Assembly (NCBI GenBank): GCA_934725985.1
Contig: CAKVCX010000001.1
Coordinates: 682,001-746,000, forward strand
Reading direction: 5' to 3'
DNA: 64,000 nucleotides
Origin: an uncultured Bacilli bacterium
GTDB lineage: Bacteria > Bacillota_I > Bacilli_A > RFN20 > CAG-826
Shown here: positions 1-8,530 of the stretch, piece after piece
How positions within the stretch are numbered: the stretch's first letter is position 1
How the letters are laid out: every line of letters starts with the position of its first letter
Position numbers and translations under genes: made by a program
The notes under the pieces: generated by a model
What the model was told of the DNA's origin: nothing
What the model saw: only the letters and a program-made list of their open reading frames with translations
Databases searched by the model: none

Positions 1-1
1 A

Positions 2-961
2 AATGTTAATGTTAAAATACCGCTTGGAAAATTAGTCCTTATAACCGGAGTTTCTGGTTCTGGAAAGTCTAGTTTGATAAACGAGACTTTAGTTAGGGCG
101 TTAGATAAAGAAATAAATAAGAAAAAAGATCCATTGCCTATTGAAGCAAAGGGTATAAAAGGCATTAAAAATATTGATAAATTAGTTTCTATTACCCAAG
201 AGCCAATCGGTAGAACCCCTCGTTCCAACCCTGCCACATATACAGGAGTTTTTGACGATATAAGGGCTTTATTTGCCGAGACTGATGTGGCTAGGGAAAG
301 AGGGTATGATAAAGGCAGGTTTTCCTTTAATGTAAGCGGTGGCAGGTGTGAAAAATGCCAAGGGGCTGGGGTAACTAGAATTCCCATGTCTTTTTTACCC
401 GATGTATATGTAAAATGCGATGAATGCGATGGCAAGCGATATAATCGAGAAACTTTAGAATGTCTTTATAAAGGCAAATCGATTTATGATGTCCTTGATA
501 TGAGAGTTGAGGAGGCAGTTGATTTTTTCTCCTCTAGGCCAAAAATTGTTTCAAAGATAAAGACTTTATTAGATGTCGGTTTAGGTTATATCAAACTTGG
601 CCAACCGGCGACGGAATTATCTGGAGGCGAGGCTCAAAGGGTAAAGCTTGCTACGGAATTACAAAGAAAAATGACTGGAAAAACGATATACGTCCTTGAT
701 GAACCAACCACTGGTCTTCATAGCGACGACGTCAATAGACTAATAGGGGTATTACAACGCATTGTTGATCATGGCGACACAGTTATCGTAATAGAACATA
801 ATCTAGACGTAATCAAAGTCGCCGACTATATAATTGATTTAGGCCCTTTAGGTGGGAATAAGGGCGGAGAAATAGTGGCTAGTGGTACCCCTGAGGAAGT
901 TGCTTCTAATCCCAATTCTTTTACGGGATTATATTTAAAGAAGATATTAAAAATGAGATAA
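2..961 (+). CDS. uvrA: UvrABC excinuclease subunit A, 3' part
   Basis: This is the C-terminal half of UvrA, the DNA-damage sensor ATPase of nucleotide excision repair; the gene begins upstream of the window. The reading frame is open from base 2, so the Walker A of the second ABC module (GVSGSGKSS) is visible before the first internal ATG at 74. Next come a zinc finger with paired CxxC motifs (CEKC and CDEC, bases 350-440), the ABC signature LSGGEAQR (about 620-645) and Walker B VLDEPTTGL (about 690-715). The C-terminus is complete. The stop at 959-961 directly precedes lgt, so the two genes are probably cotranscribed. Confidence 0.97.
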   Translation, partial: NVNVKIPLGKLVLITGVSGSGKSSLINETLVRALDKEINKKKDPLPIEAKGIKGIKNIDKLVSITQEPIGRTPRSNPATYTGVFDDIRALFAETDVARERGYDKGRFSFNVSGGRCEKCQGAGVTRIPMSFLPDVYVKCDECDGKRYNRETLECLYKGKSIYDVLDMRVEEAVDFFSSRPKIVSKIKTLLDVGLGYIKLGQPATELSGGEAQRVKLATELQRKMTGKTIYVLDEPTTGLHSDDVNRLIGVLQRIVDHGDTVIVIEHNLDVIKVADYIIDLGPLGGNKGGEIVASGTPEEVASNPNSFTGLYLKKILKMR

Positions 962-962
962 T

Positions 963-2354
963 GTGAACATGGGTATAGCTTTAATTGTTATTGGATTGTT
1001 GTTTCTAGGCGGAGGTTCTACTTCTTTGGTTTTAGGATGTAGAAGTTTTGGAAAAGATAGAAGCAAGAATGTATTTTCTAAAAAAGAGATTTATTTATTC
1101 GCATGTGGATTAATAGCAAATGCAATAGGCGGAGGATTTTTCTTTGGTTCTATTTCACCTCTGAATGCTTTTTCTATGTCTTCCGGCCATCTAGCCATGC
1201 TTATAGTGGGCGGCATTTTATTTGCTTTATTTTTCTCGTTGCTATGGTCTTGCTTTTATGTTCGCTTTTATAGAAAAGATGCAGAGGTGTCTTTATTAAA
1301 ATGGATTAAAATAGGACTATATAGTTCGATAGTCTTATCAATTATTTTCTTCTTGCTTTTAATGGAAGGATTAGCACCTTATCTAACTTATCCATTAGTT
1401 TCTGGCTTTGTTATAGGAAATGAAGGCTTTAGATGGGTTAGGGCAGGACAAAATCCTGGAAACGGATTCCATGTTGCGTGGTATGGTGTAATCATAGTTT
1501 TTTCCGCTATTGTGGCTTATTGGATATCCGACCATCGTTTTTATCAAAAATATCATAAACACGGAATGCTTGATTCTCTTCTTCTGGTGGCTTTTCCTGC
1601 CGGTTTATTAGGGGCAAGGATTTGGTATGTTGTGGGCAATTGGAACGGGGATGCCGCTAATGGGATTGCCTTTTCTTCCTTAATGGGTACTGATCAGTGG
1701 TGGAGAATATTTGCCGTTTGGGAAGGCGGATTGACAATTTTAGGTGGGGCAGTAGGTGGGATAATTGCCGGGGTCATCTTTATGAGAATACGTAGGAAAT
1801 ACGTTGATGTTAGATGGGCTATGGACATGATTGTTCCTACCATATTAATAGCCCAGGCCATAGGCAGGTGGGGGAATTTCTTTAATGTTGAGGTTTATGG
1901 AGGCGAAACTCCTATTTCTTCTTGGAGCTTTTTGCCGACATTTATTCAAATGCAAATGTCTTATAACGGGAATGGAAGTTTACTAGGCAATGGAACGATG
2001 CATGTACCTTTGTTCCTAATTGAATCCATTGCCAATATTATCGGTTATTATGTTATTGCTTATTTAGTACCATTAATTTGGAAAAAATATAGGCCCATGG
2101 GTTCGTTATGTGGCTGTTATTTGATTTGGTATGGAATAGTTAGAATCATAATGGAACCATTTCGTGACGTTAACTATAACATGGGCAGCAATGGGAGTTG
2201 GTCGGTTTGGAATTCCCTTGTTTACATCATTTTAGGTGTTGTTTTGATTGGCTTATTCTTCTTGCTTGATTATTTAAAATCAAAAAAAGCCATGCCTATT
2301 GCAAGCAAAGACAAAGGAAAAGATTCCTCTATAGAAGACCATAAGGAAGAATAA
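963..2354 (+). CDS. lgt: Prolipoprotein diacylglyceryl transferase with N-terminal membrane extension
   Basis: Lgt moves diacylglycerol from phosphatidylglycerol to the lipobox cysteine of prolipoproteins in the membrane. Family motifs lie in the C-terminal two thirds: HGMLDSLL, GARIWYV, WEGGLTILGG, RWGNFFNVEVYGG and WYGIVRIIMEPFRD. At 463 residues it is far longer than the usual 260-300. About 150 extra hydrophobic N-terminal residues contain roughly four predicted membrane segments, and the C-terminus has a charged tail. The start is uncertain: GTG at 963 or ATG at 969, neither with a good Shine-Dalgarno. The gene abuts uvrA upstream and trxB downstream. Two lipoproteins at the right end of the window are likely substrates. 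Confidence 0.93.
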   Translation: MNMGIALIVIGLLFLGGGSTSLVLGCRSFGKDRSKNVFSKKEIYLFACGLIANAIGGGFFFGSISPLNAFSMSSGHLAMLIVGGILFALFFSLLWSCFYVRFYRKDAEVSLLKWIKIGLYSSIVLSIIFFLLLMEGLAPYLTYPLVSGFVIGNEGFRWVRAGQNPGNGFHVAWYGVIIVFSAIVAYWISDHRFYQKYHKHGMLDSLLLVAFPAGLLGARIWYVVGNWNGDAANGIAFSSLMGTDQWWRIFAVWEGGLTILGGAVGGIIAGVIFMRIRRKYVDVRWAMDMIVPTILIAQAIGRWGNFFNVEVYGGETPISSWSFLPTFIQMQMSYNGNGSLLGNGTMHVPLFLIESIANIIGYYVIAYLVPLIWKKYRPMGSLCGCYLIWYGIVRIIMEPFRDVNYNMGSNGSWSVWNSLVYIILGVVLIGLFFLLDYLKSKKAMPIASKDKGKDSSIEDHKEE

Positions 2355-3269
2355 ATGACAAATGAGTTCGACGTTATTGTAATAGGTGCTGGCATAGCCG
2401 GGATTTCTGCTGCAATTTATTTGAAGCGCTCTTCTCTTTCCTTTCTTCTTTTAGACAAGGGAATGGTTGGAGGAAAGCTTAATTACATTCATAAAATAGA
2501 TAATTATCCTGGCTTTTCTTCCATTTCTGGAATTGAGCTTTCTTTATCTTTGCAAAGGCAAATGAAACAACTAAATATTGAATCTACCTATGGGGAAGTG
2601 AATAAAATTGAAAAGAAAGATAACGTTTTTCAAGTCAGGACTGATTTAGATACTTATAAATGCAAAGCAATTATTCTTGCTAGCGGCTCAAGCGAACAAA
2701 GACTAGGCGTTAAAGGGGAAAAAGAATTTTTTGGGAAAGGCGTTTCTTATTGCGCGACTTGTGACGGCCCCTTTTTTAAAAACAAGGAAGTTGCTGTTTA
2801 TGGTTATAAGGATTTTGCCTTCGAAGATGCCTTATATTTGGCATCAATTTGTTCTAAAGTGTACTTTATTCTTCCAAGAGAAAGCAAAGCAAGCGAAGTT
2901 CATTTTAACGAAGTGATTAGTAAAGATAACATCAAACTTATTCAAGGTTATCAATTAAAGGAAATAAATGGAAAAGATGCTGTTTCTTCTATCTTAATTA
3001 GCAACGGCAAAGAAGATAAACTCATATACGTATCCGCTATCTTCCCCTTATTTGAACAAGTTTCCTCCATCCAGTTCCTATCTTCTTTAAACCTGGATAG
3101 TAAGAACAATTTTGTTTTAATTGATTCTTCTAGTTCTACTAATGTACCCGGGTTTTTTGCTTGTGGGGATGTAGTTAATAAAAAAGTAAAGCAATTGGTG
3201 AATGCTGCTAGTGAAGGTGCTATTGCGGCTATAAGCGCCATTAATTATGTCAGGACTATTCAAAAATGA
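2355..3269 (+). CDS. trxB: Thioredoxin-reductase-like FAD disulfide oxidoreductase with degenerate NADPH motif
   Basis: This two-domain flavoprotein of 304 residues has the TrxB layout. There is an N-terminal FAD Rossmann motif (GAGIAGISAA), a redox-active CATC disulfide (SYCATCDG) and a C-terminal FAD motif (FFACGDVV...QLVNAASEGAIAA). TrxB normally reduces thioredoxin with NADPH. Here the NADPH-site motif GGGDSAxEEA is replaced by GYKDFAFEDA, and the following HRR phosphate-binding motif by LPRE, so the electron donor may not be NADPH. It lies directly after lgt and overlaps rapZ by 4 nt, matching the lgt-trxB-yvcJ neighbourhood of Bacilli. A paralogue using another donor, such as ferredoxin, cannot be excluded. 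Confidence 0.85.
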   Translation: MTNEFDVIVIGAGIAGISAAIYLKRSSLSFLLLDKGMVGGKLNYIHKIDNYPGFSSISGIELSLSLQRQMKQLNIESTYGEVNKIEKKDNVFQVRTDLDTYKCKAIILASGSSEQRLGVKGEKEFFGKGVSYCATCDGPFFKNKEVAVYGYKDFAFEDALYLASICSKVYFILPRESKASEVHFNEVISKDNIKLIQGYQLKEINGKDAVSSILISNGKEDKLIYVSAIFPLFEQVSSIQFLSSLNLDSKNNFVLIDSSSSTNVPGFFACGDVVNKKVKQLVNAASEGAIAAISAINYVRTIQK

Positions 3270-4003
3270 AACGCGTTTTTCTCATAAATGAATCGCCCAA
3301 ATTTAATGATTTTCTTAGAGCGTGCTTTCTAAATGAGGGCTTTGAAGAAATTAGGTTATTTAACGAAACGGCCACCAAAGAATTTGTTAAAGGAATCAAT
3401 GAGTCCAGTTCTAATAAGATTTTTCTTGTTTTAAGGCCAACTGCTTTACTAGATTTGTATTGTCTTTTAAAAAGCAATGAAGAACTTGATTTACGTTTAA
3501 TTATCCTAGATGAAAATAATCTCCCCGAATTAAAAAGATTACGTAATTATTCCTTTGCCTATATAGATTGTTCAAATATTGATTGCAAGGAATTAAGCGA
3601 AAAGATTTATGCCTGTATTAAAGAAAACGACTTAATTGTTTCTATTTCTTCCTTTGGCTATAAATATGAAATCCCTTCCGATGCGGATTTAATATTTGAT
3701 TGTAGAAATATTCCTAATCCCTATTGGGATGAAAGACTTAAAGAAAAAACCGGTTTAGATAAAGAGGTTGTTTCTTTTTTGAATGAAAAAGATAGCGTCA
3801 AAGAATTTTTATTGTACCTTTTTAACTATTTAGACTACTTTTTAAAAGAAACAAGAAAAGATGGTAGGAAATATATTTCCATTTATTTTGGGTGTACGGG
3901 CGGTCAGCACCGTTCGGTATATTTTGCGACAAAAACCTATGCACGTTATAAAGGCGAATATAATTGCTTGATCTCGCATAAAGAATTAAAGAGGCGTAAA
4001 TGA
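3266..4003 (+). CDS. rapZ: RapZ/YvcJ-family protein lacking the P-loop
   Basis: The C-terminal half matches the conserved RapZ/YvcJ domain: SFGYKYEIPSDADLIFDCRN, then NPYWDERL, TGLD and the signature GCTGGQHRSVYFA. Family members are about 285-295 residues and start with a nucleotide-binding domain carrying GxSGAGKS. This protein has 245 residues, and its N-terminus (MKRVFLINESPKFNDF) has no Walker A. RapZ controls GlmS through small RNAs in E. coli; YvcJ is a nucleotide hydrolase in B. subtilis. With the ATP site gone, only functions of the C-terminal domain are likely. ATG at 3266 overlaps the trxB stop, and the stop overlaps whiA. yvcK, usually next, is absent. Confidence 0.85.
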   Translation: MKRVFLINESPKFNDFLRACFLNEGFEEIRLFNETATKEFVKGINESSSNKIFLVLRPTALLDLYCLLKSNEELDLRLIILDENNLPELKRLRNYSFAYIDCSNIDCKELSEKIYACIKENDLIVSISSFGYKYEIPSDADLIFDCRNIPNPYWDERLKEKTGLDKEVVSFLNEKDSVKEFLLYLFNYLDYFLKETRKDGRKYISIYFGCTGGQHRSVYFATKTYARYKGEYNCLISHKELKRRK

Positions 4004-4950
4004 TGGAGAAGTCCTATTATTCCTTTGCTTTGCAAGTTAAAGAGGAAATCGCATCCATTCCTTTTAAAGATGAGCTTCTTCGCCCGTTTTTATCTGGATT
4101 TACCAAATGCAATGGAACGTATAGGCTAGGTGATGTGCTAGATTTATCTACCGAGTCTTCTAAGATAGCTAAGCTACTATATCAATCTTTTTCTTCTATT
4201 TATGGGGTAAATGTTAGGTTTAGTTATACAAAAAGCATGAATTTTAGAAAAGCCGTCAAATATCATTGCCTAGTAAGCGAGGCTGATTATATTTGTTCTG
4301 ATTTGGATGTGGATTTTTTCTCAAACAAAGCCCCGAAAAACCTTTTGGAAGGAAGCAATCATCTTTCCTCTTATTTAGCTGGTTGTTTTTTGGCGGTAGG
4401 TTCGGTTAATGACCCCAAATCTAGCAATTATCATTTAGAATTGGCTTTATCGGATGCCGACTATGCTTCTTTTTTATGTAAACTAATTTTAAAAATAAAA
4501 GCATCTAAATTTACCCCAAAAATTGCTTCAAGGAGAAAGCAAACGATAGTTTATTTAAAACGTGGTGATCAAATTTCTTCTTTTCTGGCTTTTATTGGCG
4601 CGAACCAATCTTGCCTAGATTTTGAAAACATTCGGATTGACAGGGATTTTGCCAACATTGGTAACAGGTTAAATAATTTAGATTCTGCCAATATGGAAAA
4701 AACATTGTCTGCTTCTTCTAGGCAAATAAAAGAAATCGAGTATTTGACTAAAAAAGGGTTATTCGAAAAAATGGGTTTAAAAATTAGGACTTTAGGAATG
4801 CTAAGAATAAAAAACCCCGATGCTAGTTTGGAAGAATTGTCAAAAATGATGTCGGATGAACTTTCTAGCGAAGTTTCCAAATCTAACGTCAATCATATTT
4901 TTAGAAAGATTCATGAGGAATATATTGATGATATTGGAACTGATAGATAA
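4000..4950 (+). CDS. whiA: DNA-binding protein WhiA
   Basis: WhiA combines an N-terminal fold related to LAGLIDADG homing endonucleases with a C-terminal helix-turn-helix. In Firmicutes it is linked to cell division and chromosome segregation. The 316-residue length is normal. Recognisable segments are FLSGFTKCNGTYRL near the N-terminus, YLAGCFLAVGSVNDPKSSNYHLE in the second half-domain (about bases 4370-4440), and a C-terminal HTH region with LRIKNPDASLEELSKMM. Adjacent ATGs at 4000 and 4003 could both start the gene; the first overlaps the rapZ stop. The position after rapZ matches yvcJ-yvcK-yvcL, minus yvcK. The last 23 nt overlap the XRE gene. Confidence 0.93.
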   Translation: MMEKSYYSFALQVKEEIASIPFKDELLRPFLSGFTKCNGTYRLGDVLDLSTESSKIAKLLYQSFSSIYGVNVRFSYTKSMNFRKAVKYHCLVSEADYICSDLDVDFFSNKAPKNLLEGSNHLSSYLAGCFLAVGSVNDPKSSNYHLELALSDADYASFLCKLILKIKASKFTPKIASRRKQTIVYLKRGDQISSFLAFIGANQSCLDFENIRIDRDFANIGNRLNNLDSANMEKTLSASSRQIKEIEYLTKKGLFEKMGLKIRTLGMLRIKNPDASLEELSKMMSDELSSEVSKSNVNHIFRKIHEEYIDDIGTDR

Positions 4951-5188
4951 AGACGCAGAAAAAGAGGAAGAAGAAAGACTTAGGAAAAATTTGGGTATCA
5001 GGGTAGCCTATATTAGGACTAAAAAAAAGATATCTCAATTCAGGCTTTCTTTGCTAACCGGGTTAAGCAAACAATATATAAGTGACCTTGAGCATGGAAG
5101 GCGTAATGTTTCCATATCTTCTATATATAAAATCTCGAAAGGCCTAGGAGTGGATTTAAGTGATTTGTTTAAATCCATTACAAAGTAG
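4928..5188 (+). CDS. Small XRE-family HTH regulator
   Basis: This 86-residue protein is almost entirely a Cro/C1-type helix-turn-helix: RVAYIRTKKKISQFRLSLLTG, then LSKQYISDLEHGRRNVSI and LGVDLSDLF. The start at 4928 is chosen because GAGGA at 4915-4919 sits 8 nt upstream and the domain follows after a short acidic leader. The longer frame from 4856 lies inside whiA and lacks a Shine-Dalgarno. The gene overlaps the whiA 3' end by 23 nt, suggesting translational coupling. No effector domain is present. Possible targets include its own operon or the adjacent glycolytic genes, but nothing in the sequence decides this. Confidence 0.85.
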   Translation: MILELIDKDAEKEEEERLRKNLGIRVAYIRTKKKISQFRLSLLTGLSKQYISDLEHGRRNVSISSIYKISKGLGVDLSDLFKSITK

Positions 5189-5265
5189 GCATTCCTTTTA
5201 CCGAATTATCGTTTACCTATGGTAAATTAATAAATATCACCCTTTTAAACCTTTGCTTTCATTAG

Positions 5266-5271
5266 TATAAT
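5266..5271 (+). promoter_or_regulatory. Candidate -10 box of gapA
   Basis: A perfect TATAAT lies in the 120-bp gap before gapA, about 37 nt upstream of the ATG. The best -35 at the right distance (TTTTAA, 5243-5248) is poor, so the call rests on the -10 and position. A strong Shine-Dalgarno AAGGAGGG follows at 5289-5296. Confidence 0.5.
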
Positions 5272-5308
5272 TTACTCGCTTAAATATTAAGGAGGGACAA
5301 TAAAGATT

Positions 5309-6370
5309 ATGTCCATCAAATTAGCAATCAATGGGTTCGGTCGTATTGGCCGTCTCGCATTCCGCCGCGCATATGAGGTCGGTGGTTTTGAAGTTGTCGC
5401 CATCAATGACTTGGTTGACGCAAAAACTCTTGCCTACTTATTAAAGTATGATACCACACATCGTACTTGGCATGCCGATGAGATTTCCGCTGAAGTCGAA
5501 AAAGATGAAGCCGGCAATTTCGTTAAAAACAACCTTATTTTCAAAGGACACAAGATTCCAGTTCTTGGCAAAAAAGACCCACATGATTTGAAGTGGGGAG
5601 AATTCGGTGTCGATATCGTTTTAGAATGCACCGGTAGATTAAAAAGCAAAGAAGATGGCCAAGTCCATCTCGACAATGGTGCCAAAGGCGTCATTATCTC
5701 TGCTCCATCTTCATCCAAAGATATTCCAACTTTTGTCTATGGAGTCAATACCAACAAGTTGACTTCCGATATGAAGATTATCTCTGGTGGATCCTGCACA
5801 ACCAACTGCCTTGCCCCGGTTATGAGAGTTATTTATGACAAGTTTGGCGTTAAAGGCGGATTTATGACCACCATTCACGCTTACACCAACGATCAAACAA
5901 TCCTTGATCTTGCCAAAGGCAATTTACGCCGTGGAAGAGCCGCCGCCGCTAACATCGTTCCAACAACCACCGGTGCTGCTAAAGCCATCAAAGTTGTTAT
6001 CCCTGAATTAGATGGAAAACTTATGGGTGGCGCAATTAGAGTCCCAGTTACTGATGGCTCCTTAGTCGACCTTTCCTTGGTTCTTGAAAATCAAAACGTT
6101 ACCGCAGAAGAAATCAACGCCGCTTTAAAGGAAGCTAGTGAATCTACCTTAAAAGACGTTCTTGCTTATACCGAAGATGAAATCGTTTCTAGCGATATCC
6201 TTGGTGCAACTGCCGGAAGCGTCTTTGATGCCACTCAAACCGTTGTCTTTACCGATAAGACTGGACTTCAACATGTCAAAGTCGTTTCTTGGTATGACAA
6301 TGAATATTCCTTCACTTGCCAATATGTCCGTCTTGCTGGCGAATATGGCAAAGTTCTTGGTTGCAAGTAA
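5309..6370 (+). CDS. gapA: Glyceraldehyde-3-phosphate dehydrogenase
   Basis: GAPDH oxidises and phosphorylates glyceraldehyde-3-phosphate to 1,3-bisphosphoglycerate with NAD, in the cytosol. Visible motifs are the NAD-binding NGFGRIGRLAFR at the N-terminus, the catalytic cysteine in SGGSCTTNCLAPV, the substrate loop TNDQTILD and the C-terminal SWYDNEYSF. At 353 residues it is slightly longer than the common 330-340. The gene has a consensus Shine-Dalgarno, its own terminator, and many C-ending Ile, Val and Asp codons compared with its neighbours, as expected for high expression. It heads the gapA-pgk-tpiA cluster, but pgk has a separate promoter. No cggR regulator gene is adjacent. Confidence 0.98.
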   Translation: MSIKLAINGFGRIGRLAFRRAYEVGGFEVVAINDLVDAKTLAYLLKYDTTHRTWHADEISAEVEKDEAGNFVKNNLIFKGHKIPVLGKKDPHDLKWGEFGVDIVLECTGRLKSKEDGQVHLDNGAKGVIISAPSSSKDIPTFVYGVNTNKLTSDMKIISGGSCTTNCLAPVMRVIYDKFGVKGGFMTTIHAYTNDQTILDLAKGNLRRGRAAAANIVPTTTGAAKAIKVVIPELDGKLMGGAIRVPVTDGSLVDLSLVLENQNVTAEEINAALKEASESTLKDVLAYTEDEIVSSDILGATAGSVFDATQTVVFTDKTGLQHVKVVSWYDNEYSFTCQYVRLAGEYGKVLGCK

Positions 6371-6390
6371 TTTGATTTAATTGCTTATTT

Positions 6391-6418
6391 AGCGGGATGA
6401 GATCCATCCCGCTTTTTT
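6391..6418 (+). terminator. Rho-independent terminator after gapA
   Basis: A perfect 9-bp stem (AGCGGGATG / CATCCCGCT) with a 5-nt loop is followed by a run of T. It lies 21 nt after the gapA stop and separates gapA from pgk. Confidence 0.93.
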
Positions 6419-6468
6419 ATACATTCCTTTCTTTTTGTTCATTATCTTTATTCGAGTATGTTTTATCT

Positions 6469-6489
6469 CACCCTAAAGGGTGGTATACT
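6469..6489 (+). promoter_or_regulatory. pgk extended -10 promoter overlapping an inverted repeat
   Basis: TGG-TATACT (6481-6489) is an extended -10 box 22 nt before the pgk ATG. The hyphenated palindrome CACCCT-AA-AGGGTG (6469-6482) directly overlaps its upstream edge, where a repressor could block polymerase. No good -35 is visible, as tolerated with an extended -10. The regulator is unknown. Confidence 0.55.
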
Positions 6490-6511
6490 TTTTCATGCTA
6501 GGAGCAAAAAA

Positions 6512-7759
6512 ATGCTAAAAACAATAGAAGATTTAAAAGATTTAAAAGGTAAAAGAGTCGTTGTTCGCGTTGATTTTAACGTCCCACAAACCAATGGAGT
6601 TATAAGAGACGATAATAGAATCAGGGCTGCTTTGCCAACCATTAATTATTTAACTTCCAAAGGTGCCAGGGTTGTCCTTATGTCTCACCTTGGGAAAATA
6701 AAATGGAAAGAACCAGACATGGCAAAAATCGAAGCCATGAAAAAAGCCAACGATTTATCTTGTGCTGCTACTCGTCTTGGCGAATTAGTTGCCCCAACTC
6801 ATGTTGCTTTTTGTCCTGCTACCCATGGGGAAGAATTGAAAGAGGCTGTCAACAAACTTAATGATGGCGAGATTCTTTTAATGCAAAATACCCGTTATGA
6901 AAAAGGAGAAGAAAAAAATAATCCTGAATTAGCTGCGGAATGGGCTTCATTAGCTGATGTCTTCGTAATGGATGCTTTCGGTTCAAGCCATAGGGCTCAT
7001 GCTTCAACAGTAGGCATTCCTTCCATCTTAAAAGAAGAAGGAAAGCAAGTTGCCGAAGGTTATTTGATGATTAAGGAAGTCGAAAACTTAACTCGCTGCG
7101 TCGAAGTAAGTGAAAAAGACCGTCCATATGTTGCCATTTTGGGTGGCTTCAAGGTTTCTGATAAAATTAAAGTTATCGATTCTTTATTAAAGAAATGCGA
7201 CTATGTCCTAATTGGTGGAGCCATGACTTATACCTTCAAGAAAGCCATGGGCATGAATATTGGAAAATCTCCAGTAGAAATGGATCAACTTGATTATGCC
7301 AAAAAATGCATAGAAGATGCCGATGGACGTTTAATTCTTCCAGATGATGCAGTTATCACTGATAGCTTTGAAGAAGTTGAAGGTCGCAAAATTAAAGTAG
7401 TTGATACCGAAATTGAAAACGGTGGACATATACCTGACGGATTCGAAGGATGCGATATCGGTCCAAAAACCATTGCTAGATACGAAGATATAATCTCCAA
7501 AGCCAAAATGGTTTTTTGGAACGGGCCGGTTGGCGTTTTTGAACAAAAAGATTTCCAAAACGGAACTGTTGCCGTTTGCAAAGCCATCGCTGCTTTAAAA
7601 GGCAAGGCATTTACTGTTTGCGGTGGAGGAGATAGTGCTTCTGCTGTTAAACAATTTGGCTACAAGTCTGAATTTAGCCATGTCTCAACCGGTGGTGGTG
7701 CATCATTAGAAATGATTGAAAATGACGGACATCTTCCTGGAGTAGATGTTCTTCGCTAA
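6512..7759 (+). CDS. pgk: Phosphoglycerate kinase
   Basis: Pgk transfers the acyl phosphate of 1,3-bisphosphoglycerate to ADP, the first ATP-yielding step of lower glycolysis. The 415-residue protein carries VRVDFNVPQ near the N-terminus, DAFGSSHRAHASTVGI, the nucleotide-binding WNGPVGVFE and GGGDSASAV near the C-terminus. ATG 6512 is chosen over the longer frame from 6458 because TAGGAG (6499-6504) is well spaced and the family begins with this segment (LKTIEDLKDLKGKRV). The stop at 7757-7759 touches the tpiA Shine-Dalgarno, so the two genes are cotranscribed. Confidence 0.98.
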   Translation: MLKTIEDLKDLKGKRVVVRVDFNVPQTNGVIRDDNRIRAALPTINYLTSKGARVVLMSHLGKIKWKEPDMAKIEAMKKANDLSCAATRLGELVAPTHVAFCPATHGEELKEAVNKLNDGEILLMQNTRYEKGEEKNNPELAAEWASLADVFVMDAFGSSHRAHASTVGIPSILKEEGKQVAEGYLMIKEVENLTRCVEVSEKDRPYVAILGGFKVSDKIKVIDSLLKKCDYVLIGGAMTYTFKKAMGMNIGKSPVEMDQLDYAKKCIEDADGRLILPDDAVITDSFEEVEGRKIKVVDTEIENGGHIPDGFEGCDIGPKTIARYEDIISKAKMVFWNGPVGVFEQKDFQNGTVAVCKAIAALKGKAFTVCGGGDSASAVKQFGYKSEFSHVSTGGGASLEMIENDGHLPGVDVLR

Positions 7760-7769
7760 GGAGAAAACC

Positions 7770-8528
7770 ATGCGTAAAAAATTATTGATGGGAAATTGGA
7801 AAATGAATAAAACCCCATCCGAAGCCAAAGAGTTTGCTCTTGGGTGCAAGGATATGGTGGAATTCGCCGTTTCCAATAATATCGATGTTGGTGTTGCCCC
7901 AACTTATGTTTGCTTGCAAACGGTTAAGGAAAACGCTGATAAAAAACTTATTGTCTCTGCTCAAAACTGTTCTAGCCACGACCATGGGGCTTATACTGGC
8001 GAAATTTCTATCCCTATGTTAAAAGAAATAGGAATTGATTGGGTAATCCTTGGCCATTCGGAAAGAAGAGAATATGATGGGGAAACTAGCGTTAAATGCA
8101 ATGCAAAGATCAAAGCATTGCTTGCTGCCGATATGACTCCTCTTTATTGTTGTGGCGAATCTTTGGAAACATTTGAAAAAGGCGAAACGAAATCTTTTGT
8201 AGAAACCCAAATCAAAGAAGGATTAGATGGCTTAACTGCTGAAGAGGCTTCTAAAGTCGTTATTGCTTATGAACCTATTTGGGCTATAGGAACCGGAAAA
8301 AATGCTACTTCTGCTATTGCCGAAGATACCATTGCCCACATTAGAAAAGTTCTCTCTTCTATGTTTGGGGAAGTCGCTGAAGATATTCGTATTCTTTATG
8401 GTGGCTCGGTAAAACCAAATAACATCGCTGAATATATGGCCATGAAAGATATTGATGGCGCTTTAGTCGGCGGAGCTTCTTTGACGCTAGAATCCTATAA
8501 AGGGTTAATCGAAGGGTTGGTTAAATAA
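7770..8528 (+). CDS. tpiA: Triosephosphate isomerase
   Basis: TpiA interconverts dihydroxyacetone phosphate and glyceraldehyde-3-phosphate. The 252-residue TIM barrel has the catalytic lysine in GNWKMNK, the catalytic histidine in LGHSERRE, the catalytic glutamate in AYEPIWAIGTGK and the phosphate-binding YGGSVKPNN and GALVGGASL. ATG 7770 follows AAGGAGA at 7758-7764, which overlaps the pgk stop; the frame upstream to 7746 lies inside pgk. It is the second gene of a pgk-tpiA unit that may extend into the membrane protein downstream. Confidence 0.98.
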   Translation: MRKKLLMGNWKMNKTPSEAKEFALGCKDMVEFAVSNNIDVGVAPTYVCLQTVKENADKKLIVSAQNCSSHDHGAYTGEISIPMLKEIGIDWVILGHSERREYDGETSVKCNAKIKALLAADMTPLYCCGESLETFEKGETKSFVETQIKEGLDGLTAEEASKVVIAYEPIWAIGTGKNATSAIAEDTIAHIRKVLSSMFGEVAEDIRILYGGSVKPNNIAEYMAMKDIDGALVGGASLTLESYKGLIEGLVK

Positions 8529-8530
8529 AA

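Noticed and set aside
6495..6518. Eight-codon ORF right after the pgk -10 box (ATG 6495)
   Set aside because: It overlaps the pgk start in another frame and has no ribosome site; it could only be read if leaderless. Too short to support.
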